Of a stretch of 64,000 bases of DNA, positions 12,215-20,884 are shown piece after piece (position 1 is the stretch's first letter; every line of letters begins with the position of its first letter). The position numbers were made by a program, and so were the translations under genes. The stretch comes from Trametes villosa (Eukaryota > Basidiomycota > Agaricomycetes > Polyporales > Polyporaceae). Location of the stretch: NCBI GenBank assembly GCA_002964805.2, contig PUDQ02000004.1, positions 124,001 to 188,000 on the forward strand, given 5' to 3'. Under the pieces are notes generated by a model that was not told where the DNA came from, made no database searches, and saw nothing but the letters and a program-made list of their open reading frames with translations.

Positions 12215-13057
12215 AGCCCCTGCCCCAGCCCCCAGCCCCCGCCTCAATCATCCGTGATACACGTATTCCATGGACGCCGGGCGCATCCGTGTACACAGGT
12301 CCCGTCCGGTACTGCGTTCCAAATCCGTAGAAGGGGTACGGGAAGTCGACACAGGGGTGCGGATATGTTGCGATGGTGCTTGCGCGAGTGGGTGCGTCTG
12401 GGTCGCCGCGGACCTGTGGCGGCGCACAGATCGTGCGTCGACGGTGCGAGATCTCAGGCAGGCACGACGTGGCGCGGTTACGGCCTGGAATAGGAAGGGA
12501 GTCGTAGGTCAGACAGCGTAGAGTGACAGACGCGCACCGCTTTTGCCCAACACAAGTGTGTGATACACGGTCATTTGGAGACGACGACGACGCCGCCGAG
12601 CGTGACCGTTTGAGACGCATCGCGCTGCGACCCAGCCGCGGAATGCACGATACTTGCTCGGGTTGGATCGGAACTCCGCGACGAAGAATGCCGGGGAGGG
12701 TTCCGTATGATCGTTGAGCGCGGCGTGCGCCATGCTCGTATTTGTGGTGCGGCCATACCTCGTAGACAGGGAGAAGTCGGGAGCGGATGGGGGAAGCTCA
12801 TCGAATGAGGCCTGGCACTGCTGTGGCAGTTGATCATCTTCGGCACCGCCGACCCTGGGCGTCGGACGACGCTGACACGACGCCACGTCCCGTGTGGCGG
12901 TACGCGGCGCCGCAGTCGACGTCGACGCGCAGAACGCAAAGAGCGCAGAGGAAGTTTGGTTGCCGGTTGTGGGCGAGGTGCGTACTTCGGCATACAATGC
13001 AGCGCAGCCTCGAGCTCGAGTCGGCACGTCGACAGCGCAGTGGCAGGCCCGAGTCAC
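12215..13057 (-). other. Uncertain minus-strand coding region
   Basis: Two overlapping minus-strand frames look somewhat protein-like: one includes HAALNDHTEPSPAFFVAEFR followed by SNPSKYRAFRGW (about 12740-12640), the other includes VDFPYPFYGFGTQYRTGPVY (about 12345-12285). A short intron could join them, but I could not identify a start codon, a domain or a family. It may be a lineage-specific gene or non-coding DNA. Confidence 0.25.
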
Positions 13058-13685
13058 TCCGTCTCATTGCCTTCCAGTCTGGTAGAGGCAGTGGACTTTA
13101 GCCAGTGAACGCCCGCCAAATAAGGAACGTACGTCTCGATGGAAGAGCCTCGACTACCGCAGGCACTTAGTTCCCCAGTAGCGCAGCAGCGATGTCTGCC
13201 GGCGGCGTGAATACTTCTCCCGCGCGAAGAGGGTCACAACCAGGCTTCAGCGCCCGCGGAAGCTTCAAGCTGGCGGCATCGCGATGTGGCAGTGGCGGTA
13301 GCGCTAGCCTGCTGGCATCGTAGCGTTAATAGCAGCCCGCTTTGGTGGTCAAGTTGCAGAGATGGCAACTCCTGTGATTGCGAGGCAGTCAGCGTTGCAA
13401 GAGTTCCTATCACAAGTATCACAAGCAAGTACTGGTCAGCATCTCCGGTCAACGCGGAAGCTATACGTCGATTAACGCACCTTTGAACGCATATATTAAT
13501 AGGCTGTACCATTATGATAGAACAACACCAACAACCAAGCTTAATTAACAATCAGCACCGGACCACCCTAAACAAAGGATCCAAACGTAAATGCCTCAAG
13601 CCTGTGTACCCAATGACTCCCAAACGTCGATAATGAAACAGGCGGCGCCCGGCCGCACAAACCAGTTGAGTGACAAGTATCGCGC
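13058..13685. other. Intergenic stretch downstream of the GH79 gene, no supported gene
   Basis: Only short unconvincing frames are seen. The part next to 13686 is presumably the 3' UTR and terminator of the GH79 gene. Confidence 0.4.
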
Positions 13686-14659
13686 TCACCACAAGACGCC
13701 GAGCGACAGTGGCGCGGATAGCACCGCACAAAGCACGGCAGAGAGTGCCGCGACCATCGGCGCCGCTCCAGCGTGGGCAGCCACCGCCCCGTTCGCGCCG
13801 CCCTCACTGGTCCCGCCCTTTCCGCGGTTCTTGCCGCTGTTCCCGTTCGACGTGGCGACGACAGACGGGTCGACCCCAAGGGTGTTCTTTGTCTTAGTCG
13901 CCGCCGTCGTCGCGTAGGTAGATGCAGAATTTGGCGCGACAGCGCGTTGCTGGGCGGTGTCTGAGAGGAAGACGAGCGCGGCGCCTGGCGCGGGCACCTT
14001 GATTTGGCAGGTATTTGCGGTTTGGTCGCATTGCACCGTCTTCACGTCCTCGGTGCCCTTCCAGCGCCCGTCGACCTGGTAACGGCCTCCGAGGGTCTGC
14101 AAGCGCGGAGGTGCGTAAGTGTAAGTTGGCTTGACGATAGAGGGGCCCGATCAGCTGCCTACCTGACCCGCCCATGTGATATTCTGTTTCTCCGCCACCG
14201 TCGGCGCGAGCAGATATCTGTGCAAAACATGGTAAGCTCCGCCCGCGCGGGACCGCACTCCAATCCAGACACAGCATAAGTAGCTCCTCACTTGACTTTG
14301 ACCTGAGCCGGGACCGCACCGCCCTCGCCGAACTGCTGTCCGCCGACGCTGATCGCCGCGGTGTAGTCGTGCGCGCCGCTCGGGTCGTCGAGGAAGTTGA
14401 CGAGCATCATGCGTGCGAGCTGCTCGCCCTCGTAGATCGCGTAAGCGGGCGTGAACTCGTTGCCGTCGTTTGGGAAGAGGTCTTTCACGCGCGAGGTGTT
14501 GGAGGGCCCGAGGGCCTCGGCGACGGCGAGCGCGGAGTAGAAGATCGGGCCGATCGTCCATTGGTGGAAGGAGGACTCGTTCGTAGGCGCGGCTGTGAGA
14601 ACGGCAAGATGTCAATCGGTGCCGATATTTAGATACGAAGATGACATACCAGTGAACGG
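13686..14659 (-). pseudogene. GH79 gene, 3' block (C-terminal domain and anchor-like tail)
   Basis: It starts with the 10-nt microexon CCGTTCACTG (14659-14650), which codes for the PFT of a conserved YNPFT motif. After an intron (GTATGT...CTCACAG) come APTNESSFHQWTIGPIFYSA, LAVAEALGPSNTSRVKDLFP and EFTPAYAIYEGEQLARMMLV. After further introns comes the last exon with MQTLGGRYQVDGRWKGTED and IKVPAPGAALVFLSDTA, a low-complexity Ser/Asn/Gly linker and a hydrophobic end (MVAALSAVLCAVLSAPLSLG). The stop is at 13688-13686. Confidence 0.87.
14656..14659. repeat. Target-site duplication of the retrotransposon, left copy (ACGG)
   Basis: ACGG immediately precedes the 5' LTR and recurs at 31588-31591 just after the 3' LTR. 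An adjacent A makes it 5 bp (AACGG) if the terminal A of the LTR is counted as target. Confidence 0.85.
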
Positions 14660-15602
14660 TGTGGAAGTGTAGAAGCGCTGACGGTGTAGAAACATCAGAA
14701 AACATACAGGAGCTCTCGACATGCAGAAGACGAACCCGAAAAGGCAAGATCGCGATCACGGGCCCGACCGAGCCGCGTTTAACGCGCGACGCGTCGAACG
14801 CGACGCGTCGAAGATCAGCGGCGTAGCGCGCGCGCGACGGGCAACGTGCTACGGGTCGCCACTTCTTGACAGGCATAGACTCTCGACTCTCCGGTTCAGT
14901 CCCCTCTCCTCTCTTTCTCTCCCGCCTCTACCTCTGTATCCTCGCTCTCATAGGCTGTTTCTCGTCTCGTCTTTCACCCCAATTCCCCTCCCTACAGACG
15001 CTCAGCGGCGGAAGCCAACAAGACACGAAGGTCTCGAGGACGGTAAGCGATCGAGGTCGGCGACGTGATCTCCCGCTGTCGATGTCGGGCGACGAGCGTA
15101 CGTCAATCGGAGACGCGTCGGGCGGCACGACCTCTCGCCGAGTCATTCCCTCGAGATCGACGTGTCGCGCTGGTGGAAGTTCGCTGGGTACGCTTCTCTT
15201 TCATAACATGGCCAATGTCTCCCGTATCGGTCTCGTACGAATGATCTGTAACTTATCGCGAAGCGCTTGGGGCCTCGACCGAGAGAACGGTTGCGGGGCC
15301 GCGCAAGAGTTGTACTAATAGGCGAGATCCCGCCTTCGAATGGATCAGGTTTTTCCCCCTCCCCCGATTCGCACTCGCGTGTTTCGAGGATCCGAGCCTC
15401 TCGCGTCTCCCCGCCTCTTCGTCTCCCGCTTCTCGCCTCTCACCGCTCGCGCATACGCCAAAAAGCAGAAATATATTCGTAAGTTCTCGACTACCGTCTC
15501 GCCGCTTATCCTCGTCTCGTATAGCGCTCGGCAACTGAGCATCCTACGGCCGAGGCGACCTCTATTGAACCCCCAACGACGAAGCACATTTTCCCCTCCA
15601 CA
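14660..15602 (+). repeat. 5' long terminal repeat, 943 bp
   Basis: Starts TGTGGAAGTGTAGAAGC and ends CCCCTCCACA, with a 5-bp terminal inverted repeat TGTGG/CCACA. It matches 30645-31587 along its length; the one difference I found is T in TCTATTGAAC here against C in the 3' copy. It contains three ACGCGT boxes (14789, 14803, 15113) and a TATA-like ATATAT at about 15471. Confidence 0.95.
14785..14813. promoter_or_regulatory. Tandem palindromic ACGCGT boxes in the LTR
   Basis: The unit CGCGACGCGTCGAA is repeated twice in tandem, each with a central ACGCGT (14789-14794 and 14803-14808). ACGCGT is the MluI cell-cycle box bound by MBF (Mbp1/Swi6) in yeasts. A third copy lies at 15113-15118. Whether it acts in this element is inference. 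Confidence 0.45.
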
Positions 15603-15604
15603 AC

Positions 15605-15618
15605 TGGTGACCACCGCA
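15605..15618 (+). other. Candidate primer-binding site
   Basis: TGGTGACCACCGCA begins two bases after the 5' LTR. Its start TGG is complementary to the 3' CCA of a tRNA, as expected for minus-strand DNA priming. I could not name the tRNA. Confidence 0.6.
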
Positions 15619-15710
15619 GGGGGTACACTTCAAGGGTTGGAGTGTAGGTATTCCGTCCTCGACAAGGCCCTAGGGTTGAAGATCGGTACACCAAGAACTA
15701 CGTCCGGTAT

Positions 15711-18700
15711 ATGAGAAGAGGAGCGCAAGCTCATCGAGTTTCCCGGTCAGTCTCGTCAGAACGTCGACCCGCTTACGTCCAAGAAACAGAATCTTCCGCG
15801 AGTCGGTCTGCAAGTAGAGGGCGACGATCGCCTCGAGACCACCCGCCTAGCACTAATCCTCCGTTTGTCTCACGGAAGGGTAAGGCTGTCGCGACAACGT
15901 CGGAACCTCAAACGCCGAGTAAACCAGCTGAGTCACTTCCTTTGTCTTCCCTGTCGCCGCTTTCCCTAGAATCGCTCTCTACGCTCCCGTCCACGTCCGA
16001 AGGCTCGCCGTTCACGATAATTGACTCTCCTTCCCCAGATCGCTCGTTCGGTAACGTTCCCCCGGTGCTCGTCGTACCGACCGTCATCGTTACGAGACCT
16101 TCGACGTCAACGGAACACGCTTCCTCGGAAGAAGACGAGTCGGTGTTCGAAGATCCGGCGTCTCAATCCGCCACTAACCAGCTAAGTGTTCCGATCATGT
16201 CTGAGCATGGAGAGACCGAGCCGTATGGCACCTCGGCGACGTGTCGTCCGAAGGAGGAGACAAGTGAGAGCGAGAACGTCGTACAGCGGTTTCAGCTGTT
16301 CTCGACGCAGGCAATGCCGGGTCCCAAGGACCGCAGGGCGCCGCACTTCAGGGGAAAACACGTCTTCGACTTCGTGAATACCCTGGAGCATCTAGCGTCG
16401 GCGTGTGGACTTGCGCGGGATAGCCTGCCGGGTTACGTACTGCGGTACTGTTCGCACGAAGTGAGGAATGTTCTGGTGAACGAGGCGGTGTTCAAGAGCG
16501 ATGATTGGAAGGCGACGAGAGAGAGACTGATTTATCTGTATGAATCGCAGACTTCGCAGTTCAAGGCGTCCGTCCGCAAGTTGAGGAAGTTCGTCAAGAA
16601 GGAGATGAAGCGGAAGCGGGTCCGTAATCGGCGCACGCTCGACGACTATCGGAACAAGTTCGTCCGGCAGCTCGGTAACCTCGTCGCGAAGAAGGAATTG
16701 GCGGAGAACGAAGCGAACATCATGTTCTTCCAAGGGCTCCCTCAGAAGCTCCGCGACGCGATCTTGCCAGCGCTACGCGAAGAAGCGAAGGCTCAAGGTG
16801 AGAGCGTGTCGAAATCTAACCCTCCGACCATAGAGAGCGTGTGGTCCGCGGCGCGCGACTACTACAGCTCGGACGACATCAACCGCCTCGACTCGGAGGA
16901 GTCAGACGATGACAGCGACTCGTCCTCGAGCTCGTCGTCGGGTTCGGACTCGGACGGTACGTCGGACTCGGAGTCTGAAGGGGCTGACCTTTTCCGTGAC
17001 AAGAAGAAGAAGAAGAAGTACTCTAAGAAGAAGAAGGGTAGGGGTAACACCGACGACTCCAGCGACGAGGACGACTCTGACAACAAGAAGAAGCGTAAGG
17101 GTAAGCAGAAGAACAAGAAGATGGACGACATAGCCAGCAAAGTAGAAGAGCGGTTGACTCGACGCATGGACGACCTCGCCACCCGTTTGCTGAAGGACCG
17201 TCAACCGGTGTCTACAACGGTGAACCCGCCGATCACTACGGTGTACACTAACCCTCCCAGTCAGCCAGGCCAGTCCTCGTTCACAGCAGCGGGGAATGCA
17301 CAGGCGTGGTCGCAAGATCGTCGCTGCTTCATCTGTGGCAAGGCGGAAGGCCAAGGCCTCGACCACCGGTTTGGCGTCAAGATGTGTCCTGAGACGGAGC
17401 GTTTGGTGCGTGATGGTCTTCTGAAATATAGTCCGGTTGATGGTCGCATGTTGCGCGCAGATGGACGAGACCTCCCGCGGCTTCAAACGCTGCCGAACGG
17501 GCTCGCGACGTTCCTTCGCGCGGAAGCACAGGTTCAGTCGCAACAGGCGACGGGTTCGTGGGCTTCACGAGACCCGCCTCCGCACCAGTCTGCGGCTACA
17601 ATTCGCGAGTGCAACTCAATCGGGTTGTACCGCAACAACGAACCGGTCGTACACGCAGCTGAGTACTCCCACTACGCATCTTCTGGTACTTGCACTAGTA
17701 TGCCCGCAGTCACGCGCTCGAAGGGCAAGGAAGTTGAGCGAACGGCTCGTATTGAAGAGGTAGAAGAGGAGGATGGCGACGTTCGTAAGGTAAAGAAGAC
17801 GACGACGGTGCAAGAGCCGGTGGTACCTCCGAAGATGGGTGCCACAAGGCACGTCCTGCACGAATCGAACACTGAAGACGCGTGGAAGGCGGCGCAGAAG
17901 GCGCGCTACAAGACTACGGTGGAGGACGAAAAGGAGGGAGCGCGCTCGAACGCGAAAGCTCCCCAGGTGCGCTTCACGTCGGATCTGCAGGAGAGCGTCA
18001 ACATGGAGGTGATTCAGGACCAGATCCTGAACACCAAACTTACCATTTCGCTCCGGGAGGTGTTGGCAATGTCGCCGCACCTTCAGAAGCGATTGGGGAG
18101 CTTGGTGAAGACGCGTCGCGAAGGGGACACGCGAGGTGTGAAGGCGGGCGAAGTGTGTGAGATTGAGTGTGTGGACGCGGCGGTGCGGAACGCGATCGTC
18201 GAGCATGAAAGGAGCGTCGCGCTGGTCACTTACGATCGCACGACGGAGAACCTGGATTCGTTGTTGGAACGATACGCGGATGTAGTGGGGATCGGGCGTT
18301 CGCGCCTGTTCGCCATGGCTTCCGGCCTCATCGAGGTGGTCTTCGGCGATCAGCGGGGAACGTTCCTAGTCGACACGGGCTCTGAGTTGAATCTCGTCTC
18401 GCGACGGATTTGGGACAAGACGAGCTTGAAGGTCGACACGGACGGTTCGCGTTGGTCGTTGAAGGGCCTCGGTGGAGAGGACGTGCCACTTCTGGGTTGT
18501 TGTCGTGACGCACCTCTGCAGGTGGGCGGCAAGAACTTTGATCATCACTTCTTCGTGTGCGCGGTGGATAGGAGCCGGTACGACGGTATCCTGGGACAGC
18601 CGTGGTTCGAATGGTTCTCGGCGCAGATCGAGTACTCGCGCGAGGGAGTGGTGATGCTTCAAGTGTACACGTCCGGTGATCGTGAAGGCGCGTTCGCGAG

Positions 18701-18788
18701 AGTTCCTATAGTCAAGGCGGAGCATCCGCGCAATCAGGACCGCCTCGTGATGACGTCGCAGGTCGAGGGGGTCCCGGCTTTTCAGTAG
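15711..18788 (+). CDS. Retrotransposon Gag-protease ORF (1025 residues)
   Basis: The ATG at 15711 starts a frame of 1025 codons. Residues 1-170 are a Ser/Pro-rich low-complexity leader. About residues 215-390 look like a retrotransposon Gag capsid region (FDFVNTLEHLASACGLARDS, LIYLYESQTSQFKASVRKLR, NEANIMFFQGLPQKLRDAIL). Acidic serine tracts and lysine tracts follow (about 395-460). Near residues 538-558 is a variant zinc knuckle, CFICGKAEGQ...H...C, with spacing C-x2-C-x9-H-x6-C instead of the usual CCHC. The C-terminal part is a retropepsin-like protease with FLVDTGSELNLVS at about residue 888 and the later DGILGQPW. Gag forms the particle; the protease processes the polyprotein. The stop at 18786-18788 lies inside a region of about 110 nt where the RT frame is also open. 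Confidence 0.9.
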   Translation: MRRGAQAHRVSRSVSSERRPAYVQETESSASRSASRGRRSPRDHPPSTNPPFVSRKGKAVATTSEPQTPSKPAESLPLSSLSPLSLESLSTLPSTSEGSPFTIIDSPSPDRSFGNVPPVLVVPTVIVTRPSTSTEHASSEEDESVFEDPASQSATNQLSVPIMSEHGETEPYGTSATCRPKEETSESENVVQRFQLFSTQAMPGPKDRRAPHFRGKHVFDFVNTLEHLASACGLARDSLPGYVLRYCSHEVRNVLVNEAVFKSDDWKATRERLIYLYESQTSQFKASVRKLRKFVKKEMKRKRVRNRRTLDDYRNKFVRQLGNLVAKKELAENEANIMFFQGLPQKLRDAILPALREEAKAQGESVSKSNPPTIESVWSAARDYYSSDDINRLDSEESDDDSDSSSSSSSGSDSDGTSDSESEGADLFRDKKKKKKYSKKKKGRGNTDDSSDEDDSDNKKKRKGKQKNKKMDDIASKVEERLTRRMDDLATRLLKDRQPVSTTVNPPITTVYTNPPSQPGQSSFTAAGNAQAWSQDRRCFICGKAEGQGLDHRFGVKMCPETERLVRDGLLKYSPVDGRMLRADGRDLPRLQTLPNGLATFLRAEAQVQSQQATGSWASRDPPPHQSAATIRECNSIGLYRNNEPVVHAAEYSHYASSGTCTSMPAVTRSKGKEVERTARIEEVEEEDGDVRKVKKTTTVQEPVVPPKMGATRHVLHESNTEDAWKAAQKARYKTTVEDEKEGARSNAKAPQVRFTSDLQESVNMEVIQDQILNTKLTISLREVLAMSPHLQKRLGSLVKTRREGDTRGVKAGEVCEIECVDAAVRNAIVEHERSVALVTYDRTTENLDSLLERYADVVGIGRSRLFAMASGLIEVVFGDQRGTFLVDTGSELNLVSRRIWDKTSLKVDTDGSRWSLKGLGGEDVPLLGCCRDAPLQVGGKNFDHHFFVCAVDRSRYDGILGQPWFEWFSAQIEYSREGVVMLQVYTSGDREGAFARVPIVKAEHPRNQDRLVMTSQVEGVPAFQ

Positions 18789-20884
18789 CGGGGTTGCGAA
18801 CGGAGAGCGCGACGCAACCCCCAATACCTCACATAGGTCGCGCGTTTCGGTGTTTGTTGGGCGAGGCTGAGTTTTGCGAGGATGGGGATACGGTGGTGGC
18901 GGCTATTCAGCTGCGTCCGCCACCGCAGTATGACAGGTTGTTACGAGAAGTTGAGTATTCCATTTCTGATCGTTCAGTTCCGTTTGATACACCATGGGTT
19001 TCTAGGGCTCTATCAAGTTCTTTTCTTGAACGCACATGCTACCCCGCGCGGCGATACAAGCCGGTCGCGCGGAAGGTGCGTCCGGTTCCCACCAACATGC
19101 CTGACCTTTCCGAGCAACAGTTCCGCCCGATTATCCTCCCACCACCTCCCCTTCTGCCGACACATCCCCCGACTCTCGACGACTTCGCACCGACACCGCG
19201 TCTGTCGCGAGAACGGCTCGACATCATCCTCTCCACCATTCCGGACGACTTCCTGTGGCCCGCCGAACGAGATCTCCTCGTGTACGTGGTGTCTCAGCGA
19301 CAAGCGGCGATCGCGTTCACCGACAACGAGCGCGGTATCTTCAATTGCGAGTACTTCCCCGACTATGTCATCCCGGTAATCGAACACGTCCCCTGGATTC
19401 GACCACCAATCCCGATCCCGAAGGCTATCGAGGGCGAGGTCAACAAGCTCATCCGCGACCAGACGCGTGCGGGTAAGTTCGAGGCGTCGTGCGCTTCGTA
19501 CCGCTCGCGCGTGTTCACCGTGCTCAAGAAGAGCGGTGCGCTCCGGTTGGTGCACGACCTGCAAGACCTCAACGCGGTAACTATTCGCGACTCTGCTCTG
19601 CCGCCGCGACCGGACGATTTCGCCGAAAGTTTCGTAGGTCGCTCCATCTACGGCGTCGCTGACCTGTTCTCTGGTTACGACGTGCGCACTCTACATCCGC
19701 GATCGCGCGACATGACGACCTTCCAGTGTGCGAACAATTCCGCACGTTGCACGTGCTTGCCTCAAGGGTCTGCGAACGCGGTGAGTGATTTCGGCAAGTG
19801 TACCTGTCATATTCTACGCGACGAGGATGAGGCGCAGGCGTTCGTGGACGACGCCGGTATCATGGGCCCAGCGTCGCGGTACGATGACGAGACCATACCT
19901 GATAACCCGGGGATCCGGCGGTTTGTCTTCGAGTACGCGACGACGCTGGACCGTGTATTCCGGCGGTTTGAACTCGTGGGCGTCACGGCATCAGGGACCA
20001 AACTGGTGCTGGCGTCGCCTCGAGTGCAAATCGTGGGCTCGGTCGTCTCCCTTGAAGGGTGGCATCTCTGTCATGGTGTCGTCAACAAGGTGCTCAAATG
20101 GCCTTATCCGACGACTCTCACTGAGGTGCGTAGCTTCTTGGGGATTGCTGGCGTCGGGCGGCGGTGGATCAAGGGTTTCTCGCTCGTGGCGAAACCGCTA
20201 ACCGTTCTGTGCCGCGCGGGGAGCGAGGAGTTCTGTCTGACTGAGGAAGCACGCGCGGCCGTGGATAGCTTGAAGGAGCTCGTCTCGAGCGCGCCGGTGT
20301 TGAAGAAGATCGACTATGACGCTGCACGGGTCATCGTCCCACCCATCAAGACGCCTACGGACGGCCTCGTGGTCGTCGGGGTCGACTCCTCAATCTACGG
20401 GGCGGGCTGGGTTCTCTATCAATATCAAGGTATCGTACGACATCCCGCTTTGTTCGGCTCATGTACTTTCACAGCGACGGAATCCCGGTATTCTCAGCCG
20501 AAGGTCGAGCTGTATGGAGTATTCCGCGCTCTCAAGGAGCTGCGAACGCGTATATGGGGTACGCACATCCTGGTCGAGGTAGACGCTAAGTTCCTTCAGC
20601 AGATGATCAACGAGCCCGACCTGCCGAACGCGCCGATGACACGATGGGTAAGCTACATCCAGCTATTCGACTTCACCTTGCAGCACGTACCGGCCGAGAA
20701 GGGTAAGGCTCAAGACGCGCTGTCTCGGAGACCGCGTGCGCCACAGCGAAGAGAGCGACGGAGAAGTACATCTAGACGAAGTCATTGGGTACCAAGGCGA
20801 GTACATCCCTCCCCACTCCCACTTGCACCTTGCTCGCACAGTTCTTGCAGCACGCCTCGCCGACAAGATGCCGCGCTCGGCTAG
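18680..20884 (+). CDS. Retrotransposon reverse transcriptase-RNase H ORF
   Basis: This frame is open from 18680 to the stop at 20884 and has no ATG near its beginning, so it is probably reached by a -1 shift from the Gag-protease frame within 18680-18788. RT blocks: KLIRDQTRAGKFEASCASYR, LRLVHDLQDLNAVTIRD, IYGVADLFSGYDVRTL and CLPQGSANAVSDF, with the catalytic motif as FVDD (19841-19852), a known variant of YxDD. Then LTEVRSFLGIAGVGRRWIK. RNase H: GVDSSIYGAGWVLYQ, SQPKVELYGVFRALKEL, HILVEVDAKFLQQMI and FTLQHVPAEKGKAQDALSRR. After the last motif the frame runs into an arginine-rich nonsense tail because the integrase continues in another frame. It copies the RNA genome to DNA. Confidence 0.9.

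Noticed and set aside
16862..17543. Minus-strand frames with long Ser/Leu runs in the Gag region
   Set aside because: Antisense shadows of the Asp/Glu/Ser- and Lys-rich tracts of Gag.
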